From assembly GCA_003142475.1 (NCBI GenBank), contig PLMK01000042.1:87966-130955 (forward strand): a DNA stretch of 42,990 nucleotides, read 5' to 3'. Shown one piece after another: positions 27,688 to 36,216 of this stretch. A program made the position numbers and the translations under genes. Positions within the stretch are counted from its first letter, which is position 1, and every line of letters begins with the position of its first letter. The notes below the pieces were generated by a model. That model worked only from the letters and a program-made list of their open reading frames with translations, was not told where the DNA came from and ran no database searches. The stretch comes from Ignavibacteriota bacterium (lineage in GTDB: Bacteria > Bacteroidota > Ignavibacteria > UBA10030).

Positions 27688-28800
27688 CTACAACCCTGAA
27701 AGAAGTCTGAGTTGTTCGTACCTCTTTATTCTTCCACGAATTGTGGCAAGAAGATTTTCGCGATGGATCGGCTTAACCAGAAAGTCATCGACACCGATTT
27801 CTTTTCCCTCTCGCATAAGAACTGCATCATTTAATCCGGTGATGAATACAAATGGAACGTGTTGCAAGTGGCGTAATTCTCTGGTTCTTTCATAAAACAA
27901 AAAACCATTCATTGTGGAAGTTTCCAGGCTGATGTCGCTGAGAATTAGATCGACGCCTTCTTTCTTTAAAAATTCGTATGCATCATCTGATGTGCTGAAC
28001 GCTACCACATTGTATTTTGCTTGAACAAGTGTTGCCTTCATCATGGTAAGTATTTGTTCATCATCGTCAACAACAGCTATCTTCCACTTTTTCCCCTTCT
28101 TCTCTTTTAAGACAACAAGGTTAGCATCAATCACAACTTGATCAGAACTGGATACATTAAAACTTTTACGAAGCTCAGTAAGACTTTCTTCCACTTCTGT
28201 CTGCGAGGCATGTGATTGTAAAAGATGCTTTAGTAAAAAAATATAACATTCCAATTTTGCCTGTCTATCTATGACTTCATGTTCTTCCACGGTAATATAA
28301 AGCGATTGTCTGAGGTCTTGAAGTTCGCATACTTCTTCATCGGTTTTTTGGCCGTCAGACCATACTAGCAGGAGTGCCTGTTTGTATGTTTCTAACGCTT
28401 CTTTGGATGCTCGTTTTACTTTTGAAGGTTCAGATGAATCAGAAGAACGCAGACCAGCTTTTTTGAACTCTTCATAAAGAGCCGGTACCTTTATTCCATA
28501 AATATCTTTGTTGTCACTAAAGATGTGTTCATTTAAATTGTACGGTGTCAATACTTTTCCAGATACGTCGGTATCCTTTACATTGTTTCGAGGATCTATC
28601 TTTTTGCGTTGCTGCTGAATAAATAGTTCTTGAATTCGTTCTTCATAAGCATATGCATATAAGTTTTTTGGATCTATTTCGCGCGCTTTTTTTACTTCCT
28701 GGAGCGCTTTTTCTAAATTATTTGATTTTACGAGTTGATCGACACGCTTGAGGATTTCCCTGGATGATCTCGTGGATTCAGGTAATTGTGTCGGTTCCAA
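27688..28800 (-). CDS. Response regulator with TPR-like and TerB-like N-terminal region
   Basis: The 370-residue protein starts at TTG with AGGAG eight bases upstream. Residues about 14-62 look like one TPR-type helical hairpin pair (LVKSNNLEKALQEVKKAREIDP). Residues 132-232 form a helical block with the acidic WSDGQKTDEE pattern of TerB-like domains (an ALLLVWSDGxxTxEE helix). A receiver fills 238-360: VVDDDEQ, phospho-acceptor Asp289 in LILSDISLET, FITG and Lys343 in VKP. There is no DNA-binding or enzymatic output, so the receiver probably controls a protein-protein interface. It converges with the membrane hybrid kinase. The TerB-like assignment is from pattern and less certain than the receiver. 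Confidence 0.85.
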   Translation of the reverse strand: MEPTQLPESTRSSREILKRVDQLVKSNNLEKALQEVKKAREIDPKNLYAYAYEERIQELFIQQQRKKIDPRNNVKDTDVSGKVLTPYNLNEHIFSDNKDIYGIKVPALYEEFKKAGLRSSDSSEPSKVKRASKEALETYKQALLLVWSDGQKTDEEVCELQDLRQSLYITVEEHEVIDRQAKLECYIFLLKHLLQSHASQTEVEESLTELRKSFNVSSSDQVVIDANLVVLKEKKGKKWKIAVVDDDEQILTMMKATLVQAKYNVVAFSTSDDAYEFLKKEGVDLILSDISLETSTMNGFLFYERTRELRHLQHVPFVFITGLNDAVLMREGKEIGVDDFLVKPIHRENLLATIRGRIKRYEQLRLLSGL

Positions 28801-29096
28801 TTATTTTTCTCCTACAATACAGTCACACATACTTATGATCCTTAAAAAAGAAATTTGTCTTTCCTGGAACATTACAAACTTTGAAATTCTATTAAGAATT
28901 CTCTTTATAAGACAATTAGTTATACTATTCTTTTACAGTAAAATGTAAGGATGTCTTTTGAGAAACGCAATCTAAAAATTCATATACTCACATTTTTTTA
29001 AATGACAAATGATTATCTGTTACTACTTTGTAATAGAGGTGACTGCACATCATCTTTTTTTAGGACATTTCGCAACTCTGCATTTCGCGAAATCAA

Positions 29097-30923
29097 TCAA
29101 TAAGTGCTCTTCGAAATTTCTTGCTTACGACAAATCACAGCAATCCATTTAGGTGTCGCATCAGCAATCACGATAATCACACTTCCCATAATCACAGCCG
29201 TGAGAAAAAGATTAATAATTCCCTGCATTTGTGTCTTTGCTATAAGCACCATAGGAAGGAACAAGTTTATAATGTTCATTGTACCGGCAACGAGAGTAGT
29301 AAACGTAACGAAAATAAGCGGCACAATCGTAACCCACGCATACCGTGCTTTATCACGATTAATGATGAACGACGTACCGACCGTAAGCGCAATTGCCGCA
29401 AGTAACTGGTTTGCAGTTCCAAACATTGGCCAGATAGAAGAAACACTTCCGGTATAAATGAAGTATGCCCATGCAACAACGATTATAAAACTTGCAATCA
29501 AATTACCTGGAAGCCAATCCGTCCTGCCAAAAGGTTTATAAAATTTTCCCAGCATTTCTTGTAACACAAATCTACCGATTCGAGTGCCGGCGTCAATTGT
29601 GGTAAGAATGAACAGTGCTTCAAACATAATGACGAAATGATACCAGTAAGACATTAACTTAGTCAATCCGGGAATATTAGAAAATATTTGCGCCATGCCG
29701 ACTGCAAGTGATACCGCGCCGCCGGTTCTTCCGATAATCTTCTCTCCCACTTCCGCCGAAAGCTGCGCAATATTCGAATCTATAAATCCCATTGCATGAA
29801 GCTGCGGAAGAACAGATTGAAATTTTTCTGTCGGCACATTGATCATAAAATAATCGAGCGGCAATAAACTCGCCGCTGCGATAAGTGCCAGCACACTGAC
29901 AATACTCTCGGCAAGCATCGCTCCGACTGCGATGAATTTGATTTGTGATTCTCTCATCAACATTTTGGGTGTTGTACCGGAACTCACCAGCGAATGAAAT
30001 CCAGAAACAGCTCCGCATGCGATGGTAATAAACAAATATGGGAAAAGTGTTCCGGGAATAATCGGCCCGCCGCCATGCACATACATCGTAAATGCTGGCA
30101 TTTTCAGAGTTGGTGCAACAACGATAATGCCAAACGCAAGAAGTCCGATAACGGCTAATTTCATAATTGAGCTCAGATAATCTCGCGGTGACAATAATAA
30201 CCATACCGGCAAAACAGAAGCACAGAAACCATAAATTGCGAGTAAGATGGTCAACGAACTATGATTGAACATAAACCACGAAGCAACTGGCGAATCCGGT
30301 ATGTATCGACCGCAAATAACTGCAAGTGTCAATAAAATAACACCGCCTATTGTTGCTTCCGCAACTTTTCCCTTTCTCAATTGAAACATCCAGATGCCCA
30401 TAAGAAGCGCGATGGGAATCGTCGCTGCAATAGTGAATGTGCCCCATGCACTTTCGGAAAGCGAGTTCACAACCACCAAACCGAGTCCTGCCATTGCTAC
30501 GATGAGAATTATCAGGATAGCGACCGATGCCGTCGTTCCACTTAACCGGCTGATTTCCACTTTTGCAATCTCTGCCAAAGATTTTGCATCGTGCCGAATC
30601 GATGCTACGAGAATAACAAAATCATGTACCGCACCTGCCATCACTGCGCCAATCACCATCCATAAAAAACCAGGAAAGTACCCGAATTGCACTGCAAGCA
30701 CCGGACCTACGAGCGGACCTGCGCCCGCAATCGCCGCAAAATGATGACCGAAGAGCACCCATTTATTCATGGGATAATAATTCTGACCGTCATACAATCG
30801 GCTAGACGGCAATACCTTGGTATCATTAATTACAGCAACTTTTGCTGCGATGAAACTAAAATAAAAACGATATGCGAGCGCAAAAAAAGCAACCGCCGCG
30901 ATGAGCAAAGGCATGGCATTCAT
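29097..30923 (-). CDS. cstA: CstA-family carbon starvation protein / pyruvate or peptide transporter
   Basis: The ATG at 30923 follows GGAG by five bases; a TTG three bases earlier is the alternative. The 608-residue protein has about 16-18 membrane helices and the CstA hallmark region GHHFAAIAGAGPLVGPVLAVQ (about 59-79), then AVHDFVILVASIRHDAKSLAEIAK, and near the end SIWPMFGTANQLLAAIAL. Family members import pyruvate or peptides when carbon is short. The usual YbdD/YjiX companion is not found; a 19-codon frame with a good ribosome-binding site precedes the gene. It is not linked to the glycan locus except by proximity. Confidence 0.94.
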   Translation of the reverse strand: MNAMPLLIAAVAFFALAYRFYFSFIAAKVAVINDTKVLPSSRLYDGQNYYPMNKWVLFGHHFAAIAGAGPLVGPVLAVQFGYFPGFLWMVIGAVMAGAVHDFVILVASIRHDAKSLAEIAKVEISRLSGTTASVAILIILIVAMAGLGLVVVNSLSESAWGTFTIAATIPIALLMGIWMFQLRKGKVAEATIGGVILLTLAVICGRYIPDSPVASWFMFNHSSLTILLAIYGFCASVLPVWLLLSPRDYLSSIMKLAVIGLLAFGIIVVAPTLKMPAFTMYVHGGGPIIPGTLFPYLFITIACGAVSGFHSLVSSGTTPKMLMRESQIKFIAVGAMLAESIVSVLALIAAASLLPLDYFMINVPTEKFQSVLPQLHAMGFIDSNIAQLSAEVGEKIIGRTGGAVSLAVGMAQIFSNIPGLTKLMSYWYHFVIMFEALFILTTIDAGTRIGRFVLQEMLGKFYKPFGRTDWLPGNLIASFIIVVAWAYFIYTGSVSSIWPMFGTANQLLAAIALTVGTSFIINRDKARYAWVTIVPLIFVTFTTLVAGTMNIINLFLPMVLIAKTQMQGIINLFLTAVIMGSVIIVIADATPKWIAVICRKQEISKSTY

Positions 30924-30996
30924 CAAAACTCCATTCCAACTAATTCAATAAAAACCCAAAACAAGAAATAAGTACCAAATAAACAGGGATAATTAC

Positions 30997-31056
30997 CTAT
31001 TGCATGAGTTGGTAGTAATCTGTGAAGAGCGCTGCAACTGAATCAAATACTTTCAT
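30997..31056 (-). other. 19-codon micro-ORF with strong ribosome-binding site upstream of cstA
   Basis: The frame MKVFDSVAALFTDYYQLMQ ends in TAG at 30997. It is preceded by GAAGGT seven to nine bases before the ATG, as good a site as those of neighbouring genes, and lies 73 bases before the cstA start in the same direction. It could be a leader peptide, a tiny conserved protein, or a chance frame. It does not resemble the YbdD companion of CstA. Confidence 0.3.
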
Positions 31057-31104
31057 AATCCAACCTTCAAAGTGATCATACGACGATTGATTTCTAAGCA
31101 GGAA

Positions 31105-31464
31105 TTAAAACGAATCTCGAATATGACGTATCTCTGCTTTGCCATTTTTGAATTCAATCGCAACGACATCAAACCGGCATGGACGATTATCAATATCGTG
31201 TTCGTACAAATAACCGTCGGCAACAGTACGCACTTGTTCTTGTTTCTCTTCCGTTACCGCTTCTTCCGGCGCACCAAACACTGTTGAATTCCGAGCCTTT
31301 ACTTCTATAAAGACTAACTCACTGCCCTCTTCTGCAATGAGATCAATCTCGCCCCGTTCAAAGCGGTAATTTCGTTCTAATATTTTAAAACCGTTTCGTT
31401 CAAGAAACCTCGCCGCCAAATCTTCTCCGATTTTTCCTTGAATTCGACTATTGATTGGTGACAT
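31105..31464 (-). CDS. YraN/UPF0102 family nuclease-like protein
   Basis: The 119-residue protein has the whole UPF0102 pattern: GKIGEDLAARFLERNGFKILERNYR, then RGEIDLIAEEGSELVFIEVKAR, the E-x-D-x(n)-E-x-K core of the restriction-endonuclease-like fold, and a C-terminal RFDVVAIEF. Its cellular role is not settled; members sit beside rnhB in many bacteria, as here, 154 bases downstream of it on the same strand. Confidence 0.92.
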   Translation of the reverse strand: MSPINSRIQGKIGEDLAARFLERNGFKILERNYRFERGEIDLIAEEGSELVFIEVKARNSTVFGAPEEAVTEEKQEQVRTVADGYLYEHDIDNRPCRFDVVAIEFKNGKAEIRHIRDSF

Positions 31465-31516
31465 TGGTTATCTCGAACTTGCCAAACGTTTCTTCATTCG
31501 AACATCTACGAATTAT

Positions 31517-31532
31517 GAAAAGTTCACTTTTC
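31517..31532. repeat. Inverted repeat between rnhB and yraN
   Basis: GAAAAGT and ACTTTTC form perfect seven-base arms around TC, about 53 bases upstream of the yraN start. The two-base loop is too small for an RNA hairpin terminator, so if functional it would be a dimeric protein site. The evidence is only the symmetry. Confidence 0.25.
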
Positions 31533-31618
31533 CAAAATAACAAATGTGTATAGGATATGCAATCCAGAGTAATATCTGTATAAAACCAGACGCCAGAAAA
31601 TATTAATTCATACTTTCA

Positions 31619-32242
31619 CTATAAAAGTTTTTTCTGAAGAGCAGAAGGATGAAACGATCTGCGATGAATTTCGCACAAACCGTATGTACGGATGGCTTCA
31701 ATATGCTGGCTCGTTCCATACCCCTTATGTCGGGCAAAGCCATATTGTGGAAATCGAATATCCAGTTCGCACATAAACCGATCACGCGTCACCTTTGCAA
31801 CAATCGAAGCGGCAGCAATCGTGAACGACTTTGCATCACCTCTAATAATGTTTCGATATTTCAACGTTTCATGCTTAAACGAATTGCCATCGAAAAGTAC
31901 AAACTCCGGTTGAATATTCATATTCTCTATTGACTTCCTCATCGCCAATATTGTTGCTTGCAGAATATTGATGCGATCAATCACTTCGTGATCGACAACG
32001 CCAACACCAACACTAAGGGCTTGCTTCATAATCAACGTGAACAATTCTTCCCGCTGTTTTGCTGTACATTTCTTAGAATCATCCACACCTTGTATCATAA
32101 ATTCCCTTGGAAAAATAACAGCCGCCGCGACGACGGGACCCGCAAGCGGACCGCGGCCGGCTTCATCCACACCGGCAATGCGCTCAATACCTTGCAGCCA
32201 AAGCGCGCGTTCTATTTCAAGATCGACAGAAGAATGTTTCAT
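31619..32242 (-). CDS. rnhB: Ribonuclease HII
   Basis: The 207-residue protein carries GVDEAGRGPLAGPVVAAAV with metal-binding Asp26 and Glu27, VLFDGN with Asp118 and SIVAKVTRDR with a fourth acidic residue (Asp154), plus RHKGYGTSQH. It removes ribonucleotides from RNA/DNA hybrids in the cytoplasm. It begins three bases after the prenyltransferase stop codon, so it is translationally linked to the envelope operon. Confidence 0.96.
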   Translation of the reverse strand: MKHSSVDLEIERALWLQGIERIAGVDEAGRGPLAGPVVAAAVIFPREFMIQGVDDSKKCTAKQREELFTLIMKQALSVGVGVVDHEVIDRINILQATILAMRKSIENMNIQPEFVLFDGNSFKHETLKYRNIIRGDAKSFTIAAASIVAKVTRDRFMCELDIRFPQYGFARHKGYGTSQHIEAIRTYGLCEIHRRSFHPSALQKKLL

Positions 32243-32245
32243 GAT

Positions 32246-33088
32246 TTACATCGAGCCAGCGATAATTGAAATTAAACCAATAATCATTATTATTTTTAAA
32301 ATCGTACTGACCTGTCTCATTGTTGTTGAAGAATGGTTGCGCCACATTAGCATTATTGAAACGCATATCAAACAGTCGGCAACAAGCACAATGAACGAAA
32401 ACACTAAGTTGTACAAAGCGAAGATTGACGCCGCAACCGTGGCACCAATCAGGATAAGAAGAGAGACAGTCGACAACACAAGCGCTGGTGTAACACCGTA
32501 TTTGACCGGTAGCGTAACTGCATGTTCTCTCTGATCACCTTCCATATCTTCTACATCTTTCAGCAATTCACGTGCAAGATTCACAAAGAACGCAAATATC
32601 GCCGGAACGACAGCACGCTCCATTCGTCCGACCACAACCCCGCCATAAATAAATGCCATGCCTGTCATCAACCCTATAACGAGATTCCCAATGAACACTG
32701 TCCTCTTTAACCGGGCAGAATAAAAATAGAGAAGGACAATAGATAGAACTACAATCAGCAAGGCGATTGAATTCAAGAAAAGATTTATTACGAGCGCCGC
32801 GATAGAAAGAATCAGCCACATCTTCCGTGCATCACGTGGCGTGAGTGCACCATGCGGTAATGGGCGATCCGGCCGATTAATGCGATCAATATCAATATCA
32901 AACGCATCATTAATAGCATTTGCACTAGCTGCAACCAACGCGCCCGTTATGCCAGCTAATAGAAAGAAAAGCCACGAGGATGCAGTTCCGCCAGCAATCC
33001 AGCACGCGACAGGAATGGATATGAACGTAATGAGTACATTCACTGGACGACTAAGCTGAAAATATGCTACGATTTTTTTAGAATTCAT
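32246..33088 (-). CDS. UbiA-family prenyltransferase
   Basis: The 280-residue integral membrane protein has both aspartate-rich motifs of the family: NAINDAFDIDIDRINRPDRPLPHG (about 57-80) and DVEDMEGDQREHAVTLPVKYG (about 174-194), with seven to nine helices. The pattern is that of the group annotated as (geranylgeranyl)glycerol-phosphate geranylgeranyltransferase-like, found in Bacteroidota relatives. Substrate assignment between lipid and quinone pathways is uncertain. Its start overlaps the end of the Omp85 gene by 11 bases, and rnhB follows at once. Confidence 0.85.
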   Translation of the reverse strand: MNSKKIVAYFQLSRPVNVLITFISIPVACWIAGGTASSWLFFLLAGITGALVAASANAINDAFDIDIDRINRPDRPLPHGALTPRDARKMWLILSIAALVINLFLNSIALLIVVLSIVLLYFYSARLKRTVFIGNLVIGLMTGMAFIYGGVVVGRMERAVVPAIFAFFVNLARELLKDVEDMEGDQREHAVTLPVKYGVTPALVLSTVSLLILIGATVAASIFALYNLVFSFIVLVADCLICVSIMLMWRNHSSTTMRQVSTILKIIMIIGLISIIAGSM

Positions 33089-34874
33089 TGATTAGCCGAA
33101 TATGAATTTTTGATGTGCTAAATGTGTCTCCCTCACCAAATGCAAAGCTCACGCCGATTAAGCCAAGTGCCGAATCCATACGCACACCGATGCCATAACC
33201 AATTTTACTTTGTTCCGATGCCGTCATATTGATTGTGGCAATGACAGGTTGAACTATGTAACCGACATCAACAAAACCATAGAAGAAAGAACGCGACGCG
33301 ACAATAAAGCGATATTCAAAGTTTGTCCATACAATGCGCGAACCGAGAAACTGTCCTTCTCGATAACCACGAAGTGTCGATGCACCGCCAAGCCGAAATA
33401 AATCACTTACGTCCATCGTGCTGCTGCTAAAATCTCGAAGATGTAATTCCGCTGCAAGCACTTGCCGAAAAAATGTCGAAAGATAGTACGAGAGATCAAA
33501 TACTAAACGTTGTGTAGTGCTTTTATCTTCTATGGGAAATGTTCCGCTGACGCTCGTCTGTTTAGATCCGGTTTGATATTCCGTTGAATATAAAATGCCG
33601 CTTGTAGGTGTAGTCGGATTGTCACGCGAATCATAACGTATTGATGCGCCAAAGCTTGCTGTCTTGCTTTCTGCCATTATAGAACGTCCGTAACCTTCTG
33701 TTGGATAGACACCGCACTGAGAAAACGAAGCACCGACGGAAAACTCATCCGTCAACATCAATTCGGTGGATACATCGTATTGCATCTTTACAAACGTTGA
33801 ATCCTGTTTGCGTTGAAAGAATCCAAGCTGTGCATTCACAGGATACGATGCCACCCATGGCTCTAAATAGTGAAGCTCCGTTTCCTGCGAATTTTGATTC
33901 TCTTGATACCAACGAGCAGAAAGTTTGCGACCTGTACCAAACAAATTTCTTAGCGAAATGTTGACGAGTCCGGTGAGGTAACCATTTCCACTTGAACCGC
34001 TAGATGGGACATAGCCAAGTACACCGTCGAAACTATTTTGATTCCCTTCGACAACTCGCACAGACAATCCCGCTTGTTCCGCTTGGGTTAAATATAATTC
34101 CGGCAATGAAACTGACGAGAAGAGTTGCAGATGATCTAACCGCCGCTTGATTCTTTCTGGAAGATCACCGCGAAACAACTCGTTCTTATGCAATCTCGCC
34201 TCACGAGTAATGATATAGTCTTTTGTTGCTTTATTGCCTTCAATGCGCAATTCAGAAATATGAAGTTCTTTCCCCTCGTCAATATGAATTTGCACTTTTG
34301 CGGACATTTCTTCCATCGAATCGGCAAAAGATATATTTTGAATCACAACTTTTATAAACGGATATCCTTTATTTTCATACAACTGTAGAATCGACTGGAG
34401 ATCTTGTTCCAAGATAGAGGGAACAAACAGATCACCTTCGTGCAATTTCATGACTGCGTACAGTTCAGCAGAAGCAATATATCGACAGCCGTCCAATTCA
34501 ATCTGCCGCACAACTGATGGTTTTCCTTCGTTCAGAAAGATTTTAACTTCTACATCCTGCCGCATTGTATCGCGTTTCATCCACACCGAATCTATACAAA
34601 CATGCAGATAAGCTTGGCTTTTATAAAGATCGAGAATATGTTCGAGGTCGATTTTTAGAACTGATTCGGAAAATATTCCAGCTTTTTTAATTAAGAGCGC
34701 AGAGGTAAGCTGGTTTGCAGAAAATGCATGATTTCCATTAAAGCCGATCGAGCGAACTGTTAATGAAGTTTGTGCATCAGCAACCGATAAGAACACGACG
34801 AGCAGTGTGCCGCATAGAAAACAATATGCCAAAATGAAAATAGCTCTCAAACGGCTGAATGTTGTAAACACCAC
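33078..34874 (-). CDS. Omp85/BamA-TamA family outer-membrane protein with POTRA domains
   Basis: I chose the GTG at 34874, which lies just after the stop of the GWxTD gene, has GAAGGA upstream and gives a signal peptide (RAIFILAYCFLCGTLLVVFLSVADAQ). A longer start at 34946 would overlap the upstream gene by 68 bases. Three POTRA-like repeats run through about residue 260 (SIGFNGNHAFSANQL, VRQIELDGCRYI, ISELRIEGNKATKDYI). A 16-strand barrel follows with the substrate-binding LRGYREGQFLG motif near residue 517. The protein is shorter than BamA, which usually has five POTRAs, and resembles small Omp85 or TamA-like assembly factors or transporters. It probably helps insert or translocate proteins or lipids at the outer membrane. 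Confidence 0.87.
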   Translation of the reverse strand: MVFTTFSRLRAIFILAYCFLCGTLLVVFLSVADAQTSLTVRSIGFNGNHAFSANQLTSALLIKKAGIFSESVLKIDLEHILDLYKSQAYLHVCIDSVWMKRDTMRQDVEVKIFLNEGKPSVVRQIELDGCRYIASAELYAVMKLHEGDLFVPSILEQDLQSILQLYENKGYPFIKVVIQNISFADSMEEMSAKVQIHIDEGKELHISELRIEGNKATKDYIITREARLHKNELFRGDLPERIKRRLDHLQLFSSVSLPELYLTQAEQAGLSVRVVEGNQNSFDGVLGYVPSSGSSGNGYLTGLVNISLRNLFGTGRKLSARWYQENQNSQETELHYLEPWVASYPVNAQLGFFQRKQDSTFVKMQYDVSTELMLTDEFSVGASFSQCGVYPTEGYGRSIMAESKTASFGASIRYDSRDNPTTPTSGILYSTEYQTGSKQTSVSGTFPIEDKSTTQRLVFDLSYYLSTFFRQVLAAELHLRDFSSSTMDVSDLFRLGGASTLRGYREGQFLGSRIVWTNFEYRFIVASRSFFYGFVDVGYIVQPVIATINMTASEQSKIGYGIGVRMDSALGLIGVSFAFGEGDTFSTSKIHIRLINEF

Positions 34875-34878
34875 TGCT

Positions 34879-36192
34879 TCACCGTATCCTTCCCCACAAA
34901 TCAGTCTCGGGATAGCGAAGTCGGTAGTCACCAAATCCAGTTTCATCTATAAAAACAAATTCCCGATTTTGACCATAGTAGTACCAAATTTCATACGGTT
35001 TGTTGTCTGAATCGAATGGATGACGCTCTATATTTTGCGGTGGACCAAATCGTATCAATACCATTCCACGATCCGTTCTCCACCCTTCCATATAACCCGC
35101 ATAGCTTTTATTGGCATATTCAACGCGCGAATAGTATTCTTCCATCAGTTCATTATACAGTGCTTTGGGATCGGGATTGTGCTTCGACCAAAATTCAAGA
35201 AACCGTTTCTGTTTCTCATCCGGATTCGCCGCTTCTTTTATATAAGAGATTTCGTCTCCTTGGGCAATGTACTGAAGTTGTTCTGTCGCCTTATCAATAT
35301 CGGTAATGATCAGCGGCATATTCTTTATTCGAATGATGCAGAGACGGGACACAGATGCACAAAATGATTTGCCTGAATCAGCTTTGGATTTTCCCGCGGC
35401 TTCTATTAGAAGTAAATACTTATCAGGACTAATTGAAAACGTGTCAATCTGCCAAATTGTCTGCGTTCGATTACCGGTCAGCAGTTCGCTTTTTGTTCGT
35501 TGCGCTACAACTTCCCGTTTTGAATTTATGAATTTGCAGGTTAATTGAACTGAATCGAGTTGAGCACGATTCCATATTTCGAAAAAGAGATAGAAACTAT
35601 TTTGCTCTTTACCAATCATTCCGGTTAGATTTGGTACAATATTCTTGCGCGTGCCATCAATAGTCATTCGACGGACAAACATCACATCGCTCAGTGCAAG
35701 CGTATCATTCCAAAAATCTTTTACGATGATGGATTGTTTGGATGACTCGACCTTCTTAGATTCTTGATTTGTTACTTGTAGAAGAAGATCATACTTCCCC
35801 GGTGCAAGATCTGTGGAAAATTGCTTCAGACTGAAAGAACTATTGGAAATGGTTTGTGAAAAATCCTTTAGATGTAGTTCTACAAGCTGACTTTTTTGCC
35901 AGAGTTGCTGTTTTTCCTGAGAAAGCACTGTTGCGGAAATTTCAAATCGTCCCGTATATTGCTCTTCCTCTTTGACAAAGTTTATTTCTGGATAAGGCAC
36001 TTGAACATAGATATCAATGCGCCCTTTACCAGGCTGATCAGATACAAATGCGAATGCTTCTACAAACAGATTAGATACTGCTTCATTTGGATGCGCACTC
36101 TCAATCTGTGCATGCAAGTAGGTAGCAATAATTCCGACTGCGAAGATTATTTTGCATACAAAACTTTGCCAACTTGTTCGTAAGTATGACAT
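34879..36192 (-). CDS. GWxTD-domain exported protein
   Basis: The 437-residue protein has a signal peptide (about 1-28). A beta-rich region (about 35-290) follows, then a C-terminal GWxTD domain (about 320-437) with WSKHNPDP, EEYYSRVEYANKSY, EGWRTDRGMVLIRFGPPQNIE, YEIWYYYGQNREFVFID and FGDYRL. GWxTD domains occur in FCB-group bacteria and have no assigned biochemical role. It lies a few bases before the Omp85 gene on the same transcript, which suggests a periplasmic partner for that outer-membrane protein. That link is inference. Confidence 0.9.
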   Translation of the reverse strand: MSYLRTSWQSFVCKIIFAVGIIATYLHAQIESAHPNEAVSNLFVEAFAFVSDQPGKGRIDIYVQVPYPEINFVKEEEQYTGRFEISATVLSQEKQQLWQKSQLVELHLKDFSQTISNSSFSLKQFSTDLAPGKYDLLLQVTNQESKKVESSKQSIIVKDFWNDTLALSDVMFVRRMTIDGTRKNIVPNLTGMIGKEQNSFYLFFEIWNRAQLDSVQLTCKFINSKREVVAQRTKSELLTGNRTQTIWQIDTFSISPDKYLLLIEAAGKSKADSGKSFCASVSRLCIIRIKNMPLIITDIDKATEQLQYIAQGDEISYIKEAANPDEKQKRFLEFWSKHNPDPKALYNELMEEYYSRVEYANKSYAGYMEGWRTDRGMVLIRFGPPQNIERHPFDSDNKPYEIWYYYGQNREFVFIDETGFGDYRLRYPETDLWGRIR

Positions 36193-36216
36193 ATTGTTTG
36201 CCTCACATCGTGTACA

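Noticed and set aside
29677-30204. Minus-strand 175-codon frame inside cstA
   Set aside because: It is an out-of-frame shadow of the membrane transporter; its composition is rich in Arg, Tyr and Cys and matches no family.
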